Of a stretch of 64,000 nucleotides of DNA, positions 52,180 to 60,640 are shown in pieces. The stretch lies in assembly GCA_025774935.1 (NCBI GenBank), contig JALGZK010000014.1, positions 16,184 to 80,183 of the forward strand, written 5' to 3'. The translations under genes and the position numbers were made by a program. The notes under the pieces were generated by a model. It was not told where the DNA came from and did no database searches. It was given only the letters and a program-made list of their open reading frames with translations. The first letter of the stretch is position 1, and every line of letters starts with the position of its first letter. This DNA is from a bacterium. GTDB taxonomy: Bacteria > Joyebacterota > Joyebacteria > Joyebacterales > Joyebacteraceae.

Positions 52180-52209
52180 TTGATTCGGTTACCGAACATA
52201 GTCTATAAT
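52180..52209. promoter_or_regulatory. divergent promoters sharing the third operator (site 3)
   Basis: Plus strand: TTGATT (52180-52185), 18-bp spacer, TATAAT (52204-52209), with the operator ATTCGGTTACCGAAC (52183-52197) inside. Reading on the minus strand the operator is GTTCGGTAACCGAAT, preceded by a -10-like TAGACT (52205-52200) with a poor -35. The geometry is the same as at site 2. Serves the secreted protein at 52327 and probably the minus operon beginning at 51943. Confidence 0.72.
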
Positions 52210-52326
52210 ACCCATATGCTGACACTCCCCCGACGGCCGCCCGCGCGGCGCGGCCTCTGGGCGGGGTGGAGTGAGGAAGCTAGCTCAGGGAGTGCGGTGC
52301 GTCAACCAAGGCAAGGAGGTCTTTAA

Positions 52327-53034
52327 ATGAAGAGGAGTGCTTGTGCTCTCTTGACCGCGGCCCTGCTCGTTGCGACGGTTCCGCTCGTCGCTCTGGCCCA
52401 GGTGCCGTACAGCCAGGACTTCGAGGCGCTGGCCCCGATGAACGGCTCGCTTGCCGCCGACGGCTGGCTGAACTTCGGGAACGTCTTTGATCCGGGCGGC
52501 GGCTACCTGTACGGGTACGGCCCGTTCCCCGCCGTCAACAACATCGGCAACTGGCAGGACATCGTCGGCGGCGAGGGCGGACCCCCGCAGGGCCTCCAGC
52601 AGCTGGTGGTCTACAGCGACTACGCGAACGGCGACCACGGCAACGGCAACCTGATCGAGAGCAACGTGTTCCAGGAGTGGCCGATCGCTGCCGGCGCCAT
52701 GGGTGTCTGGACCTTCACGTTCGACGCCAAGCTCGGCAATATCGGTGGCGCTTCCACCGCGTTGGCGTTCATCAAGACCCTCGACCCCAACGCCGGCTGG
52801 GCCACGACGAACTTCATCACGCAGGACACGACGACCACCCCCGTGACTTGGACGGGGTACGCGTTGAACATCGACGTCACGGGCCTCGACGGCCAGATCC
52901 TGCAGATCGGGTTCTCGACCACGGCCACGAACTACGAGCCCTGCGGCGTCTTCTACGACAACGTGAACTTCTTCGAGGCCTCCACGCCCGTCGCGGAGAC
53001 CACGTGGGGTGCTGTGAAGGCGCTGTATCGGTAG
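52327..53034 (+). CDS. secreted glucan-locus protein with C-terminal TWGAVKALYR tag
   Basis: 235 residues, ATG with AAGGAGG upstream. Signal peptide about 1-24 (TVPLVALAQ). The body looks like one jelly-roll domain (YSQDFEALAPMNGSLAADGW ... CGVFYDNVNFFEAS), of the kind seen in carbohydrate-binding or PEP-CTERM-like secreted proteins. It ends in AETTWGAVKALYR, the same tag type as the two propeller proteins and the protein at 60641. Under the strongest of the operator-controlled promoters (site 3), so its product may be abundant when glucan is present. Confidence 0.82.
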   Translation: MKRSACALLTAALLVATVPLVALAQVPYSQDFEALAPMNGSLAADGWLNFGNVFDPGGGYLYGYGPFPAVNNIGNWQDIVGGEGGPPQGLQQLVVYSDYANGDHGNGNLIESNVFQEWPIAAGAMGVWTFTFDAKLGNIGGASTALAFIKTLDPNAGWATTNFITQDTTTTPVTWTGYALNIDVTGLDGQILQIGFSTTATNYEPCGVFYDNVNFFEASTPVAETTWGAVKALYR

Positions 53035-53067
53035 TCGACCTCGAGGTAAGCTCTGCATCATAGAAGA

Positions 53068-53091
53068 GGGGCCCGGTATCGACCGGGCCCC
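53068..53091. terminator. bidirectional terminator
   Basis: Perfect 10-bp stem GGGGCCCGGT / ACCGGGCCCC with an ATCG loop, flanked by GAAGA on the left and TTCTCTC on the right. Lies 33 bp after the secreted protein and 79 bp after the end of the large minus-strand gene. Confidence 0.7.
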
Positions 53092-53170
53092 TTCTCTCAT
53101 GCTGCCTAGTGTGACCGCCCGGTGCAGGCTGCAGTGCCCGCTCAGGTCCCTAAACGCCCGAGCGCGAGTC

Positions 53171-56100
53171 CTACCTCAGGACAACGACCTTCTGCTGCAG
53201 CCGCTGCTCTCCCGCCCTGAGCCTCACGAAGTACACACCGCTGGCCACGATGTCACCTCGCGCGTTCGCGCCGTTCCAGAGGATCGGCCAGCGCCCCGGC
53301 TCGCGACGGCCGTCGTCCAGGGTCACTACCAGCCGTCCGGTGACGTCGAACACCTGGAGGCGGACATGCGCCGGCGCGGCGAGCGTGTAGATGATCTCGG
53401 TACGCTCACCGAACGGGTTCGGGGTAATCGGGAGCAGCGCCGTGGAGTATGTGACGGGCTGGTCCGGGATCGAGACCGCATCGTTGAGCGCCCTCCCCGC
53501 CAGGTTGTTCTCCTCATCCAGCTCCTCGATCATCTCTTCTCGGTCGACCCACACGTACATCGAGTGTTCGGTCCCGTCATCCGGCACGCCCTCGTACTCG
53601 ATCTCCGCCACGCCGAACGTGTCGCTCCGCACGCTCGCGACGATCGCGCCGCCGATGTACACGCCGGCGGAATCCGGGTGCCCATCGTAGAAGTAGACGC
53701 GGGGTGCAGCGGCGTCGGCGGGGCCGATGTTGTGGACGTGCGCCACGATGGAGAACGGGATCTCCGGGCCCTGGTACCCGTGGACCGCGATGTCAGTGGG
53801 TGTGATCGCAAGGTCGGATAGGAGCGTGAACACGAAGCTCGCGTGCGACCTGTTGTTGTTCTCATCGCGTTCATCGACGGTCTCTTCCTCGTCGACAACG
53901 GCGTGGAGCCGCACGATGCCCTTGCGATAGCCGGTCTCCAGATACACCGTGGCCGTGTCGAACGTCGCCATGGACACGAGCGTCGTGTCCGCTATGACGC
54001 TGCCCCCACCGAGCGGATCACCGTCGTAGAAGCGCACGAGCACCGAATCGGCCGCGACGCCGCCGGCGTTCACCACGGAGGCCGAGATCGCCAGCGTCGA
54101 GTCGGGAGTGACGGTCATCGCGAGGAACTCGACGGGAACGAGGAGATCCGGCAGGACCCTGAACGGCCGCTCGAGCACGTTGTCCGCCTCGTCCCACTCG
54201 ACGATCAGACTGTCGGGGTCCACGACGAGCGCGAAGGTGCTGGTCCCCGCAGGAGCGGTCCAGGGTCCGGAGACGAGCGTCGAGTCCCCCGGCGCCAGCG
54301 GCGCGATCACCGGCACGGCGAGCGTGTCGGCGATGCTGTCCGCCGTCGCGATGAGCCGGACCAGGGCGGGGTCGGAGTCCGCGCCGCCTTCGTTCCTGAC
54401 GACGCCGAACACGGTGAGCGAGTCGCCGGGCACGGGGTTTCCGCTTACGGCGTAGATGTCGTGAGCCGTGAGATCAGGGTAGATCCCGGCCGGCACGAAC
54501 GAGCGGTTGTTCGACTCGGTCTGTTCCTCGACCAGCCCGTCCGGGTCGACCCAGGCCCAGATCCTGTGAAGGCCGGGAGCGGCGGTCCACGTCGCCTGGA
54601 CGGTGTCCCTCTCGCCCGGATAGAGCGCGTCGACCGTCACCGGCCCTCCGATGGCGACGCCGGAGGAGTCCGGATGCCCGTCCGTGAAGAGGACCGTCGT
54701 GGCCGGTGAGACCACCTCCCCGATGTTCTCGACCACGGCCGTCACAGGCAGCGCGCCGCCCTGGACCGGCAACGAGTCGGGTCGAGTCACCTCGCCGAAC
54801 CTGAGGTCGGCGGAGATCGGGTGGAACCCGTAGTTCAGCTCGTCCCCCACCCCGAGATCCGCTCCGATCCCCTTGGATGAGAGCGACAGCCCGTCGAAGA
54901 AGCCCCCCCTGTTGGGGCTTCCCGTCGTGTCGGCGAGGTCGGTCTTGAGGTTCACGAAGTGCAGGTTGTTCTGCCGGTCGATGTCGACCGCCAGCATCCA
55001 GTCCGTCAGATCGTCGTCGGTGATCTGCCGCGGGCTGGTCCAGCTGCTCGCGGGATCGTCCATGTCCTTGAGCGACACGAAGAGGTCCCCGTCGTAGCCG
55101 TCGTGTCCCCTCCACGTCACGCACGCGTTGTTGCGGAGGTCCGATCGCACGATCGTCGACTCGACGATGAGGGTATCGCTGTAGACCTCCTCAGGGACGT
55201 CCCACATCCCCGTCGCGAGATCCCAGCGCGAGACACTGACCTCATAGTGGAAGACACTGTCGGCCCCGACGATCTCGCGGCTCACCCACGCCGCCAGGCC
55301 ATCCCCGTTCGGGAGCCGGGCCACGGAGGGATCGCTCACGGTCCGCCCCGGCGTGCTCACCGTGGTGTGCGGCGACCACGCCGCGCCGTCCCAGACCGAC
55401 GACACGATCTCGCCGTCGACGCCGGGTCCGGTGCGTTTCACCCAGGCGGCGAGCGCGCTCCCGTCCGTGCCGTAGTCGACCGCGGGCGAAGTGTCGTCCA
55501 CAACGTCCGAGGTCAGCGGGACGGCAGCCCCCCATCCTCTGCGCTTCGCGCCCTGATAGACGGAGTAGTAGATCTCCGCGGAGCCCACCTGGAGCGCGGA
55601 GTCCCCGACGGAGTGGGTCCAGAGCGCGAGGCCCTCGTCCGCCGACGGCGAGAGCGCCACGGACGGTTGTCCGTCCGCCTTCCTCGCTCCCGCCGGATCG
55701 GCATGGAGCGGCGCGGGCTCCGTCCAGGTCACGCCGTCCCAGCTGGCCCACCAGATGTCCTGCTGGTCGAGGCCCTCCGAGAACGTGGGCTGCCTCTCGA
55801 GGACGGGCGGTTCCTCATCCGGGCACTGCACCCACACGGCGATGACGTCGCCCTCCTGCCCGAAGGCCAGCGCCGGTTCCGTCTGCAGGAGACCGTCCGA
55901 GCCGCCCCCTCCCGTGACGGGCATGGCCGGGGACCAGTTCCCGGCGGAGTCAGCGAAGGCGAAGAACACCTCCGGATCGACGCTTTCCGGGTTCGGATCG
56001 AGGTCACGGATCCACGCAAGCCCAAGCTCGTTCGAGGGTCCGGAGTCGAGCGCGGGATAGACGAGGTGGTCGGGCATGCTGACCGCGAACTCGAAGGCCG

Positions 56101-57115
56101 CGCCTGAGAAGTAGGCCTCGTCGCCGATGATCTGCCACGGTCCGATCGTCCCGGAGGCCAGATTCGCGCACCCGAACAGCCAGATGCAGCCCCTCAGGCT
56201 CCATCCGACCTGGAAGTAGCCCACGAGGCCGGCGTCGAGTTCGGGAGGCGGGTACGTGAACCCGAGATTCACACCGAGGGTGAGGCGAGGCGAGATGACG
56301 ACCGCGATGCTGATGAACTTGAGGTCGATCCCCACCGTTGCGTTGATCTGGGTCGCAATGGTCGGCTCGAAGGTGACGTAGTAAGTGGAGAGGTTGTCGT
56401 ACGCTCCGAGCTCGATCAGGTAGCCGATGAAGAAGTCCGCCCCGATCCCGAGCATCAGAGGGATCCCCCCGACGACGATCGTCCGCTTGCACTCGAAGGA
56501 CGCGAGCGTGATCTCGTCCGAGTACCAGAGGCTCACGCTGTCGAGCTCCCAGGCGGGGGTCAGGGCGGCCGCGGCCCCGAGCTGGATCTCGCTCACCTGG
56601 TGGCCGAGGAGGGTCTCGATGATGCGGTACATCACCTCCGCCTTCGGACCGAAGGCGTCGCTCAGGGGGATCGCCACATCCAGATCGAACCTGTGCTCGA
56701 TGGAGGTCTCCTTCCCCCCGATGAGAGGCATGTCCGGGGAGAGGGTGTGCGAGAAGTTGAAGAGCCCGGTGCTGTCGGCCGGGGGCGAGTTCGGGTCGGT
56801 GCCCGGGACGTAGGTGAACGTCACGTGGAAGTAGCCTTCCTCGACCCCGAAGCCGACGGGGAAGTCCCCCCCACCGGCCACCATCAGAATGAGCTCCATC
56901 CACTCGGGAATCGCCATCATGTCGATGGTCATGTAGATGGTCTCAGAGGAGAGCCCCGCCGCGTCGAACGCGGTCACGGCCAGCGTGGCCCCCTCGGGCG
57001 GGAGTTCGCCCATGTCGAACTCGGCGCTCCACCCGTCCATGGAGTCGTAGTCGACGATCGTCTGGTCGCCGAGCACGAACTCGACGGACGTCTCGTCGAC
57101 ATCGGGGTCGAACAC
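53171..57115 (-). CDS. 3' part of a frameshifted giant surface protein (CARDB-like repeats, FlgD-type C-terminus)
   Basis: 1314 codons in this frame, but the true N-terminus lies in the next ORF. Contents: a porin- or membrane-like segment (about 50-330, FNFSHTLSPDMPLIGG ... FQVGWSLRGC), a long beta-propeller-like region that reads like a record of per-item statements (ALAFGQEGDVIAVWVQCP, LPNGDGLAAWVSREI), then four or five CARDB-type Ig domains (e.g. LPVTAVVENIGEVV, LTVFGVVRNEGGADSD, LAISASVVNAGGVAAD, FSIVAHVHNIGPADAA), and a FlgD/type-9-like end (ITPNPFGERTEIIYTL ... GVYFVRLRAG). The GTG start at 57115 has no function if the 22-bp duplication upstream is an error or recent mutation; removing one copy joins it in frame to the 5' part. 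Confidence 0.72.
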   Translation of the reverse strand: MFDPDVDETSVEFVLGDQTIVDYDSMDGWSAEFDMGELPPEGATLAVTAFDAAGLSSETIYMTIDMMAIPEWMELILMVAGGGDFPVGFGVEEGYFHVTFTYVPGTDPNSPPADSTGLFNFSHTLSPDMPLIGGKETSIEHRFDLDVAIPLSDAFGPKAEVMYRIIETLLGHQVSEIQLGAAAALTPAWELDSVSLWYSDEITLASFECKRTIVVGGIPLMLGIGADFFIGYLIELGAYDNLSTYYVTFEPTIATQINATVGIDLKFISIAVVISPRLTLGVNLGFTYPPPELDAGLVGYFQVGWSLRGCIWLFGCANLASGTIGPWQIIGDEAYFSGAAFEFAVSMPDHLVYPALDSGPSNELGLAWIRDLDPNPESVDPEVFFAFADSAGNWSPAMPVTGGGGSDGLLQTEPALAFGQEGDVIAVWVQCPDEEPPVLERQPTFSEGLDQQDIWWASWDGVTWTEPAPLHADPAGARKADGQPSVALSPSADEGLALWTHSVGDSALQVGSAEIYYSVYQGAKRRGWGAAVPLTSDVVDDTSPAVDYGTDGSALAAWVKRTGPGVDGEIVSSVWDGAAWSPHTTVSTPGRTVSDPSVARLPNGDGLAAWVSREIVGADSVFHYEVSVSRWDLATGMWDVPEEVYSDTLIVESTIVRSDLRNNACVTWRGHDGYDGDLFVSLKDMDDPASSWTSPRQITDDDLTDWMLAVDIDRQNNLHFVNLKTDLADTTGSPNRGGFFDGLSLSSKGIGADLGVGDELNYGFHPISADLRFGEVTRPDSLPVQGGALPVTAVVENIGEVVSPATTVLFTDGHPDSSGVAIGGPVTVDALYPGERDTVQATWTAAPGLHRIWAWVDPDGLVEEQTESNNRSFVPAGIYPDLTAHDIYAVSGNPVPGDSLTVFGVVRNEGGADSDPALVRLIATADSIADTLAVPVIAPLAPGDSTLVSGPWTAPAGTSTFALVVDPDSLIVEWDEADNVLERPFRVLPDLLVPVEFLAMTVTPDSTLAISASVVNAGGVAADSVLVRFYDGDPLGGGSVIADTTLVSMATFDTATVYLETGYRKGIVRLHAVVDEEETVDERDENNNRSHASFVFTLLSDLAITPTDIAVHGYQGPEIPFSIVAHVHNIGPADAAAPRVYFYDGHPDSAGVYIGGAIVASVRSDTFGVAEIEYEGVPDDGTEHSMYVWVDREEMIEELDEENNLAGRALNDAVSIPDQPVTYSTALLPITPNPFGERTEIIYTLAAPAHVRLQVFDVTGRLVVTLDDGRREPGRWPILWNGANARGDIVASGVYFVRLRAGEQRLQQKVVVLR

Positions 57116-59729
57116 GATCGCCGTGAACCTGTAACACGATCGCCGTGAACCTGTTCCACTGCCCGGGCACGCCGGACATGTAGCGACCGGCCACGACCTC
57201 GCGGTCGTCCGCGTCCCACCTGGCCTCCACCGACACGAGCGTCGGAGGCTCGCGACCCGCCTCGCCGAGGTTGCGGTAGGCGGCGTTGTCGAGCTCGTCG
57301 TCCTCGTCGATCTCGTTCTCCGGATCCACGATCACGTGGTACCGGTCCAGACCCGAGAACGGAGTCCACGGGACCGTCGCGGGCTCGATGGCACCGTACG
57401 GGAGCTCGGGGATGAGCTGGTCGGATATGTCGAAGAGCTCGCTCTCGCCGCCGGCGATGTCCTCGGCGATGAACCGCACTCGGACGTTCTCGGCGAACGC
57501 GCCCTTGTTGTGCACCATCGCCGTCAGAGCGATCGAGCCGCGCCCGGCGTAGGTGTAGGTGATGTCCTGGGGGGCGACCCAGAGTCCGGGCCGGTCCGGT
57601 TCTCCCTCGAGGGGAGGCATGCTGAAGTCGACGTGGATCGTGAACCCCTCCGCGTGGAGGAGGTCGGTGCTCTGGTCGAAGTAGCCGCCCTTGCGGGCCC
57701 TGAGCACGCAGTCGACGCGGCGCTCCGGGAGGTCGTCCGCCTCGATCTGATAGAAGCCGTTCGAGGTCGACGTCGTGCTGGCGACGATCTCACCCGCACG
57801 GAAGACGTCGATGACGGTCCCTCCCAGCCGGTCGTCCGTGTCCCGGTCCGTCACCACGCCACGGAAGGCGACCTCCTGAACGGTGCACTCGCGCAAGGCG
57901 ATCAGGAGCCCGCCCGTGCGGTCGCCCAGGAGGACCATCTCGTCCGTCGCCTCCACACCGAGCGCCGACCCCGGCGTGTCGATGCCGCCGGCGATCGCGG
58001 GGGACACGGGGGTCGAGACGTCGAGGACGGTGAGACCGTAGTCACCGTGCGCCACGTAGGCGTGGTTCCCGGACACGGCGACGTCGAACGCTCCCCCGGG
58101 GGTCTCCGCCCTCCCCACGATGACCGCGGCCTCCGGAACCGAGACGTCCACGACCGTGACCCCGGAGTAGCGGTTGGCGAGGTAGACGTAGTCTCCGGAG
58201 AGGGTGATGCCGCGGGCCCCGTCGGATCTCCACGCGGGCCCGATGACGACCGGCGACTCCGGAGAAGAGATGTCGACGATGGTCAGACCGTAGCCGTAAT
58301 CGGCGACGTAGGCGTAGTCACCCGAGACCGCGACGTCGTAGGCAGCCCCCGGCGTGTCCACCGACCCAACGATCTCCGGTGACTCAGGAGATGAGACGTC
58401 GGCCACCTGGAGTCCGCCATGGTAGGCCGCAATGTAGGCATAGCTGCCGGAGAGCTCGATCGAGCGTGCCCAGCCCGGCGTGCTTGCCGAGGCCACGACC
58501 AGAGGATTGTCGGGAGACGAGAGATCGACGACCTGAAGCCCCGCGCCGTAGTCGGCAACGTACGCGTAGTCCCCTGAGACGGCAACGTCGTAGGCGTTCC
58601 CGGGCGTGTCCGCTGTCCCCACGATCCCGGGCGAGTCGTCCCCGAACGGGTCGATCACCTGGAGACCCATGTCGAAGTCCGCGACGCAGACCAGGGTGTC
58701 CCACAAGGCCACTCCGCGCGCCCGTCCGGGTGTATCGACCGCTTCCACAAACGCAGCGGACTCCGGGACGATCGCAGAGATGGAATGGAGGGCACCCTCG
58801 CCATCCGCAACGTAGACGGCGCTGCCGGAGACCGCGAGGTCGAGGGCGTCCCCGGGTGTGTCCACCGATCCGACGACAACCAGCGTGTCGGGACTGGCGG
58901 TGCTGGCGACCAGGAGACCGGACCCACGATCTGCCACATAGGCGCGGCCCTCCCGCACGACCACGGAGTAGGCCTCTCCTGGTGTGTCCAAAGAATCCAC
59001 CATCACCGGCGAGTCCGGGCTCGTGATGTCCAGCACCAGAAGCCCGGAGGGGCCATCCGCCACGAACGCGAGGGAACCGCGGAGTCCGACGTCGTAGGCG
59101 AACCCGGGCGTATCGTAGGAGCCGATGACGGCGGGGGACTCGGGAGTCGAGACATCGACGACCAGGACCCCGGCCGCGCCCGTTGCGACGAAGGCGAGCG
59201 TTCCGGCCGCCGCAACGCCGTAGGCGTCATCGGACGTCTCGACCGAGCCGACGACGGCGGGCGGTCCGGGACCGACCACGTCGATCACCTGAAGGCCGCC
59301 GCTCTCGTCCGCCACGTACAGGTACGAGCCCGAGATCACGACGCGGCGGGCCCTGCCCGGTGTGTCGACCGTGTAGAGAACGTCAGGGAACTCGGGTGAG
59401 GAGACGTCCACGATCTGGAGACCGGACGCGCCGTCGGCCACGAACGCGTAGGACGCCGAGACCACGACGTCGAGAGCGTCTCCGTCCGTGCTTGTGCTCC
59501 CGATGATCTCGAGGTCGCTCCCCGGGGACACGTCCACGATCTGGAGGCCGCCGTCGCCGTCGGCCACGTAGGCGAGGCCGCCCGCGACCACGAGGCCGTG
59601 GGCCGCGTCTGGCGTGTCGACCGAGTCGGTCCAGTGAAGGTAGTCCTCGTAGTACCGGCAGCCCTGTCCTGGACAGACCGTCGCCGGGAGCACGCACGAC
59701 ACCAGAATCACTGCTAGCAGTTGCTTCAC
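56943..59729 (-). CDS. 5' part of the same giant surface protein (LVIVD repeats), frameshifted at 57111-57154
   Basis: GTG at 59729 with GGAGG 8 nt upstream; signal peptide about 1-22 (AVILVSCVLPATVCPGQ). About 14 LVIVD-type repeats of some 43 residues (each roughly VDTPGxAYDVAVSG, AYVADYGxGLxVVD, SSPxxPxVVGS), enough for two seven-bladed propellers, then a carboxypeptidase-regulatory-like domain (EVAFRGVVTDRDTDDRLGG) and the start of CARDB-type Ig repeats (GSIALTAMVHNKGAFAENV). The frame is sound up to GQWNRFTAIV, after which the second copy of a 22-bp duplication throws it into an Arg-rich out-of-frame tail. With one copy removed, 59729-53171 is a single 2178-residue protein. Confidence 0.75.
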   Translation of the reverse strand: MKQLLAVILVSCVLPATVCPGQGCRYYEDYLHWTDSVDTPDAAHGLVVAGGLAYVADGDGGLQIVDVSPGSDLEIIGSTSTDGDALDVVVSASYAFVADGASGLQIVDVSSPEFPDVLYTVDTPGRARRVVISGSYLYVADESGGLQVIDVVGPGPPAVVGSVETSDDAYGVAAAGTLAFVATGAAGVLVVDVSTPESPAVIGSYDTPGFAYDVGLRGSLAFVADGPSGLLVLDITSPDSPVMVDSLDTPGEAYSVVVREGRAYVADRGSGLLVASTASPDTLVVVGSVDTPGDALDLAVSGSAVYVADGEGALHSISAIVPESAAFVEAVDTPGRARGVALWDTLVCVADFDMGLQVIDPFGDDSPGIVGTADTPGNAYDVAVSGDYAYVADYGAGLQVVDLSSPDNPLVVASASTPGWARSIELSGSYAYIAAYHGGLQVADVSSPESPEIVGSVDTPGAAYDVAVSGDYAYVADYGYGLTIVDISSPESPVVIGPAWRSDGARGITLSGDYVYLANRYSGVTVVDVSVPEAAVIVGRAETPGGAFDVAVSGNHAYVAHGDYGLTVLDVSTPVSPAIAGGIDTPGSALGVEATDEMVLLGDRTGGLLIALRECTVQEVAFRGVVTDRDTDDRLGGTVIDVFRAGEIVASTTSTSNGFYQIEADDLPERRVDCVLRARKGGYFDQSTDLLHAEGFTIHVDFSMPPLEGEPDRPGLWVAPQDITYTYAGRGSIALTAMVHNKGAFAENVRVRFIAEDIAGGESELFDISDQLIPELPYGAIEPATVPWTPFSGLDRYHVIVDPENEIDEDDELDNAAYRNLGEAGREPPTLVSVEARWDADDREVVAGRYMSGVPGQWNRFTAIVLQVHGDRVRPRCRRDVRRVRARRPDDRRLRLHGRVERRVRHGRTPARGGHAGRDRVRRGGALL
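57111..57154. repeat. perfect 22-bp tandem duplication causing a frameshift
   Basis: The 22 bases at 57111-57132 (beginning AACACGATCGCC, ending AACCTGT) are repeated exactly at 57133-57154. 22 is not a multiple of 3. Deleting one copy restores GQWNRFTAIV-FDPDVDETS across the junction and makes the total ORF length divisible by three. Confidence 0.95.
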
Positions 59730-60640
59730 GACCACCACCTCCGTTCCGGGCACGCGACCTCAGGCGAGGGCGGCGACGCACACGCGAGTTCCGGGCCGTC
59801 ATCGGCGACCGCCTCGCGATCTCACGAGACTTGCGCGTGCCGCGAGGCACCTACTGTGCAAGGTGAATGCGGGCCAGTATACCACTCTCATGGAGCGGCC
59901 GCAACCGGAAGATCTCCATTTGGAAGGCGGTCGGTCAGGAATTTCCTAAACGAGGTAAGCCATGGAGCACGACCGTGGCGGACGGCCGCGGCTGAAGGCG
60001 AGGCGGGGCAGTGTCCGTCCTGCGTGTCGGAACGCGATGCGGCGTGTGTCGCTCCGGAGGGCAGCCCTCGCCTGGCAACGTCTATGCTCCCGACCTCCAG
60101 AGTACCCGAGGTCTGCGAGCCTGTCTCCTTGATCCTCTCCGCATCGTCGCTGCTCTCCGGCCACGCCACTCGCGGGGACCGAGCGGACGCGCGTGTCGGC
60201 GTGGATACCATGACGCAGAGCAATCCGGTAAAGAGTGATTGACGCACAGCTGCCTATGTGTTACCGTTGTGACCGAAGCTTGTACGCCGACCGGATGCAC
60301 CCTGTCTCCTCGCTTCGTCCCGACGTTCAGTACCCTCCGAAGCGCCCGACCTCTTCCTTCCCCGATCGGCTCGACAACATAGCAGGATCGACGACACGGA
60401 CGATCGCAGTCGTACGGCGCGGAGATACCCCGCGCACGACGGCTCGTTCGGGCACATCCCTCAGCGTGTGCGAGGGAGTGTCGACCGGAACTGCAGGGGT
60501 GCGCTGCGCGTTCTGCGCTGCATGCTGCAGTTCCACTCACGGCACCAGGAGCGGCGGGCCACCGGACGGCGCTGGGTGGGCTTTGGCCCGCGCCTCCTCT
60601 GACCGTGCCGCTCTGGGGCCGAGCACAAGGAGGTGTAGCA
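59730..60640. other. 911-bp divergent intergenic region without a convincing gene
   Basis: Lies between the giant surface protein (minus) and the secreted protein at 60641. The ORFs that cross it are low-complexity and Arg/Ser/Pro-rich on both strands. The only signal I see is a weak plus-strand promoter: TTGACG (60239-60244), 17 bp, TACCGT (60262-60267), far from the start at 60641. It may hold an undetected small RNA or a decayed gene. Confidence 0.5.

Noticed and set aside
57800-59650. CRISPR-like periodic repeats
   Set aside because: The periodicity is at protein level (LVIVD repeats of about 43 residues); the DNA copies are degenerate and there are no conserved short repeats with spacers.
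53171-59729. Programmed ribosomal frameshift as the reason for the split giant gene
   Set aside because: There is no slippery heptamer to invoke; the exact 22-bp duplication fully explains the frame change.
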